Source: Ceratopteris richardii (lineage: Eukaryota; Streptophyta; Polypodiopsida; Polypodiales; Pteridaceae). From it: a stretch of 64,000 nucleotides of DNA. Positions within the stretch are counted from its first letter, which is position 1, and every line of letters starts with the position of its first letter. The notes below the pieces were generated by a model. That model saw only the letters and a program-made list of their open reading frames with translations, did not search any database and had not been told where the DNA came from. A program made the translations under genes and the position numbers. This document shows, piece by piece, positions 35,821 to 45,873 of the stretch. The stretch lies in assembly GCA_020310875.1 (NCBI GenBank), contig CM035439.1, positions 143,767,200 through 143,831,199 on the forward strand. Direction: 5' to 3'.

Positions 35821-36713
35821 TGTTGCAGAGCTAAAGAGAGCACAAGGCAGAGAAAAAGACGGGCCCCAAAATTTTTCCGATTTGGACACTCAATTTTTGT
35901 ATTATAACCATTCTTGTAATATATTTTCCGATGTAAATGCACTAGAGGAGTCCTCTAGATGCATCCCCACAGAAGATTAGTAGCTTACCCATGTAAATTA
36001 GTAAGAAATTAGTCTTTTAGTGAATAAAGTGTCGGTCTCTTGTGTGAAAGGACCATTTTTAGGGCACAAGTATATAAGTCAATTTGTGACTCTTTGTAAA
36101 GACTTTCTGCCATTGTGAGAAACAAGAGCACAGAAATTCGAATTTGTGTCTTCTCCTATCTGTGTCTTCTTCTTTGTGAGCTTGTGTGCATGTGTGTTAC
36201 TTGGAAAGAGTGTTAGGAAGTGTTGTCTATTCATGAAAGTGTTTGTTTGCTGTTGTTAAGGTGTGTGCGAAGTGTAGGAAGTGCTAAAGTGTAGGAAGGT
36301 TTTTCCTGCGACTCAGTATTTTGCTCACAACTTGAAGTAGGAGTGTCCGAATTGAGTGAGACCATTGCCATTGGATGCGTCTTCTTGAGAGCTTCAAAAC
36401 ACATATGTTATTCGCTTTATTTGGAGTTCGGAGCTAAGAGAAAAGCTCAATTTACTGTTGGCTGTTGTTCCAAGTATCGTGACACCATAACTGACAGTTG
36501 AAGATTGTTTGGATCAGTCTTTACCTTGTTTGCACTGTTTGAGTAGTTCATTTGCATTGATCATCATTTGAATGCATGTCCTCATACACTCGGCTAGGTT
36601 TGTATACTCATCGGATTGATAATTAAAGTGTGAATCTCCACTATATGCACTTGAGGGGGATTGAGGTATAGTCTCTTTCTCCACAAGTCCCTAAGTTGGT
36701 GCTTAGGTCAACA
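35821..36713 (+). repeat. LTR of element F (893 bp)
   Basis: Starts TGTTGCAGAGC right after a polypurine tract, has TATATAAG at 36071-36078 and ends GGTCAACA. Only one copy is present. It explains the long gene-free stretch here. Confidence 0.65.
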
Positions 36714-36787
36714 CCTCCTAAAGAGGGAAAAAAGTGCCTCAGAGTTCCTACTGTGTTCACACACATCACTACCTAAATATATTAACA
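36714..36787 (-). repeat. 3' LTR of C, start part
   Basis: CCTCCTAAAGAGGG to ATTAACA, matching 4851-4926. A purine tract TCCCAAGGGGGATT (minus strand) abuts it. Confidence 0.8.
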
Positions 36788-36894
36788 AATCCCCCTTGGG
36801 AGTGATGCAGCGAACAAGGAGCTAGCACTCATGTATAAGGAAGTGCTAAGCTATGTGGAATCAATGCACAAAAGGAAGTAAGCCCAAAGCTTTG

Positions 36895-39118
36895 CAGAAA
36901 GCTTCAAATTTCTCCGTAGGCAATACATGTCTTTGGAGCTAATAGATGTCTCCTTCGTACATGAAAGTAAAGGCTGAATAGCATCATCCACAAAAACAAC
37001 ATCATGGCTAACCAAAATGCATTTAGTCTATGGATGATAAAGATGATAGCCATTGCTTTCAGAACTGTACCCAAAAAAAATACATTTTACTTATTCATCA
37101 TCCAATTTCCTACGATGTTGTTTAGGCACTAATGCATATGCCAGACAACCAAAAACACATAGATGAGCAACAGATGGCTTGCGACCATGCCAAGCCTCAT
37201 ATGGAGTGATAGAATACAGTGCTTTAGTGGGATTCCTGTTAAGTACATATGTTGCAGACATGACAATCTCAAGCTAGAAAATATGTGGTAAAGCTTGACT
37301 CTTGACCATACACCTTGCCATCTCCATGAGTGACCTGTTCTTCCATTCAGCAACTCCATTCTGTTGAGGTGTATATGGCACTATGCACTAATGTTTTATC
37401 CCACGTTTAATCAGAAATGCATTAAATTCAAAGGACATATATTCCCCCCCTCGATCACAACTGATGGTGACCATTTTACATGCTGACAGATTTTCAGCCA
37501 AAACCAAAAAATTTTTGAAGCACATGAACACTTCGGACTTTGATTTCAATGGATATACCCATGCATGCATGGAAAAAACATCAATGAAAGTCATGAAGTA
37601 AAGATAGTTTCCAAAAGAGGGTGTCTACATAGGACCACAAACAACATCACTTTGAACAAGCTGTAATTTTTTAGTAGCTCAAATTGAACCATCTTTTGGA
37701 AAGGAAGACCGCTGCATTTTGCCCAAAATACAGCCTTAATCATGGACATGTTTTTCGGGTGCCTCAAGTTTGGGCAAAGAGGACACCATTTCAGATTTTT
37801 GCATGCATAGCAAACTAGAAAAATTTAGATGACCAAAGCATGCATGCCAAAGCTTTGCATCTGACATAGCATGACAATCATGTACTGCACATGTTGAATC
37901 ATTCATATATTTTTCATAGTCTATGAGCTTATACAGCCCATGACATAAAATGCCAGAAGCAATAGTCATGTTGCCATTTGATAGATCATGAACTGTACAT
38001 CTATCATCAACAAATTTCACAACCAAGCCACTCTTGGCTAATGCAAAAAACTGATAATAGATTTTTCTTGATCCCTAGCACAAATAAAGCATCTCACAAA
38101 GTGAAAGAACTACCATCAGGAGTAGTCAGAATGATCTTAACAACTCCCATGACAGGATAAGAGGAGTTGTTGGCGCATGTGACAGTATTCCCTATAAGGG
38201 CAAGCTCGAGTGAAGTGAAGAAAATATGTTGCAAGGTTATATGTTTGGTTGCCCCACTATCAACGTACCAAACATCTGAGTCTACTACAGACATACACTG
38301 TTCAAGAGAAGATGGGTCAAATCTGCAAACAATAGTAAATGCACATTCTTCATTTTGCACAAGATTAGGAGACTCTATTTTTGGTGTAGAAGCCTTTGCA
38401 ACAACCATTCTAGCCTCCTTTTTCTTTGCCTCTTTTGCAGCCAATTTTGGACAGTTCTTTATGAAGTGATCGTTTCCTTTACAGTACTTATAAAAGAATT
38501 TCTGATTTTCCGATTTCTTCTCATCTTTGTCATCCTTCTTCGAATGTGCAACATTTGCAGATTTCTGCTTACTAGTAGATGAGCTCCATTTACCTTCGCC
38601 CTTCTAACTAGACAGGAAAGCTTGATTTGTAACACACATAATGGACCTATTTTGCCTAGACTGATCTTCCTGCAACATAACAGAGACTAACTCCTCAAAT
38701 GACAAGGCATTTGGATTGCCTTTCATCATCAAACGAAAAGTAGAAGCAAAATTCTGATATGAATCAGGAAGACCATTCAGAACAGTCTACACAAGTGAGC
38801 TATCTAGTATAACTTCATCATCAGAAATCAATTGTTCCTTCAAGTCTTTGATCTTTGTTAGAAAAGTTTCCATAGAATCACCTTCATTCATATGCTCACT
38901 CTCCATTTTCTTTCAGAAGTAAGCAACATGAGCCTCATTCCTAGCCTGGTATAATGTGGTACGTGTATCCCAAGCATCCTTAGTTGTTCTACAAGAGCGA
39001 ATGTGAGGAATAATGGCATGTTTGATAGACAAATCTATCAATGGATGTGCATGAGCATCTCTGCCATCCCAACAAATTTGCTCTGCAGTAGCTCTAGCAG
39101 AAACCATAGCACGAATAG
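36895..39118 (-). pseudogene. copia gag (C-terminal), protease and integrase of C
   Basis: From high to low coordinates: gag core (RDAHAHPLIDLSIKHAI, YQARNEAHVAYF), a UBN2-like segment with stops, and a knuckle near 38450-38500 with Y-KY-C-KGND-H-FIKN-C, whose first Cys is lost. The protease is intact at VWYVDSGATKHIT near 38240. Integrase follows (LWHACFGHLNFSS, FMTFIDVFSMHAW, ISCDRGGEYMSFEF, a Glu region near 37330). Below 36921 it joins the RNase H C-terminus. Stops and frameshifts throughout. RT is missing. Confidence 0.83.
39114..39118. repeat. left TSD of element D (AATAG)
   Basis: AATAG precedes the LTR end at 39119 and recurs at 63357-63361. Confidence 0.9.
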
Positions 39119-40390
39119 TGTGAAGAGATGGATAGGTATGTGCTTGAAGATGAAGAGATGTTGCAAAATCCTTGATCTACACCAGCCAAATGAACTCCAA
39201 GAGTATATGGTGGGCCCTTTTAGCTTGCCAATGGATGTATTAGACACCCTATGTACCTTGGAAGATCACTCTCAAAAAGATAGATCAAAACACATAAGTT
39301 GAAGTTAGCTCAGAGGTGAAAACTTGCTATTCTTGGTTCATATACCTATCTAGTGTTTTACATAATTCTCTGAGCACAGCAGCAATTAGCTTAATTCCTG
39401 TTGGGGAAGTCTAGGTAACCTAAAGAGCTAACTTTCAAGAGTAATCTCATAAAAAATAATGAACCACACACTGAGAATGAGTTTTAACAACTGATGACAT
39501 CATCCCGATTTTCACGGGCTGCTACAGTTTGAGACCAGTGAGCAGAAAAATCAACATAACTCAAAATGTAGGAATCCAATGATTACGAAAATTTGTATGA
39601 TTATACTAGACAGTAAGCTGAATCCAACAAGCTTTCAATCACTAAATTTGGATAAGTAACCACTGAGAAATGACTCTGACAAGATTAGTGAAAAAGTCGG
39701 GTACCTGACAGAGAAGTGAAGATGAACAGACCCTGTTGACTTCAAATGAACATAACTGAAGATTGCAACATTCAAATGACATGAAAATTTGTGAGCATAT
39801 AGTAGATGTATAGAGATAACTTTACCAAGTTAAATCACTGAAAATGATGCACCAAGCTCAGAGAAAACATCTTTGCAAGTTGACTGAGAAAACTGAGAGT
39901 AATGGTACTGAGTAGTACACTTCACAAGAACATGGAAAGATGAACTCAAATAACCATGAAAATGAAAGTATATTGCTTGTACAATACAATGACTTACTGA
40001 TACATATGTGTGCCTTGTAATCACACCTTGATATGGCATAAAGCTCAGCTCTTGGAGGTCTTCACATAGGTCTCTCTAACCACGACTAAAATTGCCATCT
40101 ATTTATAGTTGAGTTTGGGAGGCTAACTTCCCTCAATCACTCTCCAATCAATCAATGATTGATTTGATCCTCTACCTACCACAAATCACGAATTCGTGGC
40201 TCCTCTTTCCATTCTTGATCAAGTGGACTCAACCACTTAAGATTCTTTCACTTTTACATTAAGTAAACTCTTCAAAAGTTACAAGAGGTAGTTCACAAGT
40301 GAACTTTACATAGTCTTCATTTTAAGGCTTTTTCTATGACTTTGTGGGACTCAAGCCAATACTTAAGCTTGTCATAGACTTGCTCCAATA
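39119..40390 (-). repeat. 3' LTR of copia D (1,272 bp)
   Basis: The minus strand runs TATTGGAGCAAG to CTCTTCACA. TATA box CTATAAATAG near 40099-40108. At least 25 differences from the other LTR by eye. It fills the gene-free stretch. Confidence 0.92.
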
Positions 40391-40405
40391 GCTCCCCCTC
40401 AAGCC
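40391..40405 (-). other. polypurine tract of copia D
   Basis: GGCTTGAGGGGGAGC (minus strand) abuts the LTR. Confidence 0.85.
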
Positions 40406-40422
40406 AAGTATGCTTGAGGTCT

Positions 40423-43308
40423 TCAATCTTCCAAGATTACCTGCAAACCTATCATAGCCTTGAATTTGCAAAGCTTCGTACCATCCAATGCTTTGGTTAG
40501 AATATCTGCACATTGTTGATGAGTGGACACATATGATATTTGAATCTCTTTGCTTAGAACCTTTTCTTGTACATAGTGATAATGAACTTCAATATGTTTA
40601 GTCCTTGCATGAAAAATAGGATTAGCAGCCAAATGAATAGAACTCATATTGTCACCAAAAATAGTTGGAGTTCCAAACTCAAATCCAAGATCTTTGAATA
40701 ATGTCTTCATCCACATAGCTTCTTGTGTAGCTATGGCAAGACCTCTATATTCAGCTTCAATAGAAGAGAGAGCAACTGTGGGTTGCTTCTTGGATGACCA
40801 TGAAATAAGCTTTGAACCTGCAAAGGTAAGATAACCTGAAGCGCTCCTTCTATCTTCCTTGGAGCCAGCCCAATCTGCATCAGAAAATAGCTTCAAACCT
40901 AAATCAGATACATAAGGATAATAAAGTCCTTCATTTATGGTTCCTTTGAGATACTTGAGAATCCTTTTGGCAGCATCCATATGTGGTTTCCTTGGTGTGT
41001 GCATAAATTGACTTAGCACACTCACACTGTAACATATATCTACTCTTGTCAATGTGGCATAGTTTAGACTACCCACTAGACTTTGATATGATGTGATGTC
41101 CTCTATGAGTTCACCTTCATGTGAGCTCAATTTGTGATTGACCTCCATTGGAGTACCTGCAATCTTACAATCTTGCATCTTGAATTTTGCGAACATGTCC
41201 TTAATGTACTTCCTTTGAGTGAGAAACAAACCATGATCTTTGTAGACAACTTCCAAACCTAGGAAGTAGGTAAGTGAACCCAAATCACTTATCTTGAACT
41301 CTTCTCTCATCTGATCTTTGATCTTCTTCATACCATCTACATAATTTCCTGTCAATATAATATCATCTACATATACACATAGGTAGATGACCTCGGAATT
41401 ACTCTTTTTAATAAAGAGTGAAGGATCTGCCTTGCTTGGTTGAAAGCCTTTGTCCTGCAAGAATGAAACAAGCCTAAAATTCCAAGCTCTTGGAGCTTGC
41501 TTGAGACCATACAATGCTTTGTTAAGTTTACACACATAATCAGGATAAACTTGATTCTCAAAACCAGGTGGTTGTGCCATATATACCTCTTCTGTTATCC
41601 AACCATTCAAGAATGCATTCTTTACATCTAGTTGAAGTATCTTCCAATTCTTGGAAGAGGCAATACTAAGCAAAACCCTAATAGTAGGCATCTTTGCCAC
41701 AGGAGAGAAAGTCTCCTCATAATCAATTCCCTGAGTTTGTGCAAAGCCTTTTGCCACAAGCCTTGCCTTATACCTGTTAATTGAACCATCAGAATTCTTC
41801 TTGAGTTTATAGACCCATCTTGAGCCTATTACCTTCATGGATGAAGTCTTGGGCACCAAATCCCAAGTGTTGTTTTCCTCAAGTGCTTCAATCTCTTCCT
41901 TCATTGCATGCTTCCATTCTGTTTTTGCTTTGGCCTCTTCGAATGATGATGGCTCCTCTTGGTTTATGTCATGTGCTATGTAGATAGAATGTTTAGTTAC
42001 TAATGAGGTGTCAAACCCATACCTTTCTGGTTTTTTCTTTTCCCTCATAGATCTTCTTAAGCCTTGATGTGATGATTCTGCCTCATGTCCAAGTTCCTGC
42101 AATTTTGCTTTACCTTTAGACTTCCATGCTTTGATCTTTTCCATGTGAGATTCTTCATCATCCTCTGAGGTGTCTTGTTCTTCAATCTTTGATTGTTCTC
42201 TACCAAGCTTTGGAAAATCTTCTTCAAGATTATATGGTAAATTGGTCTTCCTGCATGAATCTTCATACCATGAGTTGTTTTCATCAAAAACTACATCCCT
42301 GCTTACCAAGAATCCTTTGTTGGTAGGGTTGTATAACCTGTAGCCCTTTTGATTGTTGTCATATCCAATAAATACACACCTTTCTGCCTTTGGATCCATC
42401 TTGCCTCTAGCCTGTGAAGGAACATGAGCAAAAGCAATACATCCAAAAATTTTACAATGATCTAAGCTTGGTCTTCTTCCATTCCAAGCCTCATATGGAG
42501 TCATCCCATCAAGGGATTTTGAAGGCAACCTGTTAATCAAGTAAGTGGCTGTAGATACAGCCTCAGCCCATAAGTAATTAGGTAAATGCTTTTCATTTAA
42601 CATAGACCTTGCAGCTTCAACAATTGTCCTATTCCTCCTTTCTGCCACTCCATTTTGCTTAGGAGTGTACCTTGTAGTTACCTCTCTTTTGATTCCTCTT
42701 TCTTGAAGAAAAGAATCAAAATCATGGGAGAAGTATTCTCCCCCTCCATCTGACCTTAGCCTTTTTAGTGATTTACCTGTTTGATTCTCCACAAGAGCCA
42801 AATATCTTTTGAAACATGAAAAAACTTCATCTTTGTGTTTCATAAATAATAGGATAGTCCATCTGCTGCAATCATCAATAAAGGAAACATAATACCTTGA
42901 TCCAGATATTGAAGCTTCCTTGCTAGGTCCCCATACATCTGTATGAACCAACTCCAAGAGATCTCCATGCATATAACCTTTCTTCATGAATGGTAACCTG
43001 TGAGACTTTCCAAATTGACATGCACTACACTTATAAATCATATGTTGTTTTGACAAATTAGGAAGTCCAAGTACACTTTGGTCCCTGCAGATTTGCTTTA
43101 ATGACCTTTCACCAATATGTGCTAACCTTTTGTGCCATACTTCCAATTTTGTGAGTGTCTGACTACCATAATTAAAGAGAGCAATGTTTCTAGTGTCCTG
43201 TAATTCAAATGTGAACAATCTACCTGTCTTTTCACCTTTTGCAATTCTTCTGAATCCTTGACTTGGATCTTCAACAAATGCTCCTGCTTTTGTGAACCTG
43301 ACTTGCAA
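40423..43308 (-). CDS. copia integrase-RT-RNase H polyprotein part of D
   Basis: An open frame of 961 codons directly downstream of a single TAG (43324-43326) that separates it from gag-protease in the same polyprotein. It contains the integrase HHCC module (HKRLAHIGERSLKQ ... CSACQFGKSH), the catalytic core (VHTDVWGPS, LRSDGGGEYF, NGVAERRNRT), RT ([39 protein letters not shown] near 41365) and RNase H (FSDADWAGSKEDRRS, HARTKHIEVHYHY). All catalytic motifs are preserved and the length is normal for this part of a copia pol. It has no ATG of its own, so it could be made only by readthrough or before the TAG arose. Confidence 0.88.
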   Translation of the reverse strand: MQVRFTKAGAFVEDPSQGFRRIAKGEKTGRLFTFELQDTRNIALFNYGSQTLTKLEVWHKRLAHIGERSLKQICRDQSVLGLPNLSKQHMIYKCSACQFGKSHRLPFMKKGYMHGDLLELVHTDVWGPSKEASISGSRYYVSFIDDCSRWTILLFMKHKDEVFSCFKRYLALVENQTGKSLKRLRSDGGGEYFSHDFDSFLQERGIKREVTTRYTPKQNGVAERRNRTIVEAARSMLNEKHLPNYLWAEAVSTATYLINRLPSKSLDGMTPYEAWNGRRPSLDHCKIFGCIAFAHVPSQARGKMDPKAERCVFIGYDNNQKGYRLYNPTNKGFLVSRDVVFDENNSWYEDSCRKTNLPYNLEEDFPKLGREQSKIEEQDTSEDDEESHMEKIKAWKSKGKAKLQELGHEAESSHQGLRRSMREKKKPERYGFDTSLVTKHSIYIAHDINQEEPSSFEEAKAKTEWKHAMKEEIEALEENNTWDLVPKTSSMKVIGSRWVYKLKKNSDGSINRYKARLVAKGFAQTQGIDYEETFSPVAKMPTIRVLLSIASSKNWKILQLDVKNAFLNGWITEEVYMAQPPGFENQVYPDYVCKLNKALYGLKQAPRAWNFRLVSFLQDKGFQPSKADPSLFIKKSNSEVIYLCVYVDDIILTGNYVDGMKKIKDQMREEFKISDLGSLTYFLGLEVVYKDHGLFLTQRKYIKDMFAKFKMQDCKIAGTPMEVNHKLSSHEGELIEDITSYQSLVGSLNYATLTRVDICYSVSVLSQFMHTPRKPHMDAAKRILKYLKGTINEGLYYPYVSDLGLKLFSDADWAGSKEDRRSASGYLTFAGSKLISWSSKKQPTVALSSIEAEYRGLAIATQEAMWMKTLFKDLGFEFGTPTIFGDNMSSIHLAANPIFHARTKHIEVHYHYVQEKVLSKEIQISYVSTHQQCADILTKALDGTKLCKFKAMIGLQVILED

Positions 43309-43323
43309 CCCTTTTTCTACTAT

Positions 43324-44277
43324 CTACCCAACACTTATCAAATTCTTTGTAATGGTAGGGACATAGAGTACCTTACTGAGTAGGTTGATGTTTCCATCAG
43401 GTGCTTTGACATTGCCTATTTTCTCCATAGGATGTTTTGTATCATCTCCTGTTTGTACCTCATGCTTATTCCTTGGATCTTCTAAATCTGAAAGGAGTGC
43501 CACATTTCCTGCCACATGATTTGAACAACCTGAATCTATGTAGAAAACATGCTCATCAGATTTACCTTTTGGCATAGCCATGTTCATGATCAATAATGAA
43601 TCCTCTTTGTTTGAGTCTTCTGTGTAGTTATTGTAGTCTCTCCTTCCTTTGTAGCGTTTAGTTGTTGTAGTTGCCAGGTAGTTGTTGAACCTTCCTCTTG
43701 AGTAGCCATAACTTCCTCTATTGTATCCTCTGCCTCTTTGATTCCTGGAATTCCTAAAGCGATTTTCAGTTGTATGATTAGTTAATCCACAAATAGAACA
43801 TGAGTTGGAGTCTTGGGATCTCCCCCTGCCTTGTCTACCTCCTCTTCCCCTACCTCTGCCATGTCTTCCTCTACCTGCATAGTTAGCTTGATATGTACCT
43901 GCTTCATCATCCACTTTCTTTGCCTTTCCTTTGTTATCTTTAGACTTGCTTTTATCCGTGTATAGCTGAAGATTGATTACCTTTAGAGCTTTCTCCATTT
44001 TTTATAAGCTTTGCCTCTTGAGTAAGTAGTTGTCCAATGATTGCGTTGAAATCAGGTACATGCATGTCCATGTACAAATCCATAGCTGTGGTGAATGCTT
44101 CCCACTTGTCATCTGCCTTCAAGCCATTGATGACCTACCTTACAATTTGCTCTTCATCTATTACCTCTCCAATGCTTCCCAACTGATCCGCTATGTCCTT
44201 GAGCTTTGTGACAAAATCAGTCACATTTTGTTTGGAAGCCTTCTTGAGAGTTGTGAAATCCAGCCATAGTTGATGCT
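43324..44277 (-). pseudogene. copia gag C-terminus and protease of D
   Basis: Resumes gag at LWLDFTTLKKASKQNVTDFV immediately after the E insertion. A TAG follows EEQIVR near 44140 and a frameshift lies near 43990. Downstream (43998-43324) is an RGR-rich nucleocapsid with C-SI-C-GLTN-H-TTEN-R, whose last Cys is Arg, and the protease FYIDSGCSNHVAGN near 43545, then LYVPTITKNLISVG ending in TAG. In relatives the stop codon is a Gln (VGQIVEKG). Confidence 0.87.
44273..44277. repeat. left TSD of gypsy E (ATGCT)
   Basis: ATGCT precedes TGTAGCTCGG and recurs at 61721-61725 after GTGCCAACA. Confidence 0.95.
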
Positions 44278-44965
44278 TGTAGCTCGGTGATGAGTAGCAC
44301 CTCCTTTAATGTCAATCCGGGAAGACGTGAGGATGGTATGAAGACCTCGAGCAAGTGGCGGCACAAGTGCGTGAGTGAGAAGCACACAAGCATGCACACA
44401 CATACACACACACGCGCACACACGGCAAGACAAAGAGGGAGAATCAATGGAGTTCTTTAGATTACTTTCAAAAGCTCTTACAAGTTTGTTTCAATTACAA
44501 TCCACCCTCCAAAATGAGCTCTCTAGCTCTTTTTATAGTTTTTGACTAGCTTTGGCCCTGTCCAGACCTAGTGTCCGGCCTAGTTAAAAATTAGGTTCCA
44601 GGGCTTATTTGAGGGCTCAAATGAAGTCTAAAAATTATGAAATTTGGTACGATGGTACTTCTAATACTCCTCAAGCTCGAGGACTCCTCGGCTTGCACAA
44701 AATGGAGTCTATTCTACCAAAAACGGAATTTACAATGTTTGTGTAGTGATTAAAATCACTTGAGTTGTACATAACCCATGGGGAAAAATGATCTGGCCTT
44801 GTTGCCGTATTGTGCATGATTCCTGTGTTGCTAAATGATCTGGCCTTGTTGCCGTATTGTGCATGATTCCTCTGTTGCTTTGTGTTGTACATAACCCATG
44901 GGGAAAAATGATCTGGCCTTGTTGCCGTATTGTGCATGATTCCTCTGTTGCTTTGTGTGCCAACA
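44278..44965 (-). repeat. 3' LTR of gypsy E (688 bp)
   Basis: The minus strand runs TGTTGGCACAC to CGAGCTACA. It contains three copies of a block around GATCTGGCCTTGTTGCCG (starting near 44789, 44834 and 44909), a CA-rich stretch near 44390-44422 and TATA sequence near 44531-44538. Confidence 0.95.
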
Positions 44966-44978
44966 CTCCCCCCTTCCT
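44966..44978 (-). other. polypurine tract of gypsy E
   Basis: AGGAAGGGGGGAG (minus strand) directly precedes the 3' LTR start TGTTGG. Confidence 0.88.
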
Positions 44979-45102
44979 AGCGTCTGTCGCCCCTGACAGA
45001 CCTTTGTTCTCGCGGGTGGTTGATGTAATATTGGATGACATTGGTGGCCAGTTCATGTTCTCCTATCCTTAAGCCTCTTGCTAGATCGGCTTCCAATGCC
45101 TC

Positions 45103-45873
45103 CTAATTTATTGCACCGGGGGTCTCTGGTTGCGGGGTGGTGTAGTACTCTGAATACATTGCTTGTTCACAAGCAAACAGTTGCAGCAGATGTGTCGGCT
45201 TTGGTGCGAAAATCTCCGAGTGATACTCCCAGAAACCTGATCTGAACATTTCTTCGAAGGTCTGTTTGTAGCAGGCGGGGAGGTATTTGATGCGCGCATG
45301 CCAAGCGTAAGCCACACGGATACTGGGGGTGGTGCTCATGTCATACACCAAGTCGTAATTTCCATTGCTAAACCCCGGAAGACGTACCTGTGGTGCAGCT
45401 GCATTTCTAAACGTCTTCAGCACTACTTTCATCATATCTAAGATTTTAAGCATCATTTGCGCTGCTACATCTGGCATGGGCTTCAAGCGCGGCATCCAGT
45501 GGCGAATGGTTCCCATCATATATGCTACCGATGGTGGTCCTTGTGGTGGCGCGATGTACGGGTAGTTCAGCCATTCCTTGCATTGCGCATTGTTCTGTAC
45601 CTTGATATTGAATGCCTTCCACGACCTGCGGCGAGGAACTGGACCGTAGCATGGGTTGTACAGGAGGTGCAACGGCGCGTTGTTCCATGTGCGTAGCATT
45701 TCTGGATAGGTCTCTAAAAGTTTCTGCCGCCATGTTGGTTGACGAATCTTGCCTTTTCGCACCTCTGGAGGAAGGTCTTCGGGTTGAAATTGGGTCGCAA
45801 AAGTAGGAATCTGACCCGTGACTCTTTGTATTTCTGCATTATAATCAGCCAAGATAATAAAATACGGCCTGTA
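45103..45873 (-). CDS. post-pol ORF C of E (about 256 codons), no ATG
   Basis: Directly continues the ORF B frame after a single TAA: the first codons read YRPYFIILADYNAE and no ATG occurs for some distance. Internal features are PEVRKGKIRQPTWRQKLLETYP, WNNAPLHLLYNPCYG, a run around PPQGPPSVAYMMG and an aromatic-rich C-terminus. It ends in TAG at 45103-45105. The lack of a start suggests readthrough of the UAA, splicing into this exon (TTGGCTGATTATAATGCAG near 45834-45853 resembles a 3' splice site), or a disabling mutation. Family not recognised. Confidence 0.65.
   Translation of the reverse strand, partial: YRPYFIILADYNAEIQRVTGQIPTFATQFQPEDLPPEVRKGKIRQPTWRQKLLETYPEMLRTWNNAPLHLLYNPCYGPVPRRRSWKAFNIKVQNNAQCKEWLNYPYIAPPQGPPSVAYMMGTIRHWMPRLKPMPDVAAQMMLKILDMMKVVLKTFRNAAAPQVRLPGFSNGNYDLVYDMSTTPSIRVAYAWHARIKYLPACYKQTFEEMFRSGFWEYHSEIFAPKPTHLLQLFACEQAMYSEYYTTPQPETPGAIN

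Larger units (their letters stand above)
35168..36713 (+). mobile_element. one-LTR retroelement remnant F inside the C LTR
   Basis: The insertion splits the LTR of C. It consists of about 650 bp of internal sequence, a polypurine tract AGATGAAGAGGGGGAGAG ending at 35820, and one LTR (35821-36713). No 5' LTR is present. The right flank CCTCC (36714-36718) nearly matches the left flank CCTCT (35164-35168), a possible TSD. The tract resembles those of the copia elements, but family membership is not established. Confidence 0.65.

Noticed and set aside
44217-44447. Cys/Val-rich ORFs over the CA-repeat of the E LTR (also 60982-61202)
   Set aside because: They translate a CA/GT simple repeat in non-coding LTR sequence and occur identically in both LTRs.
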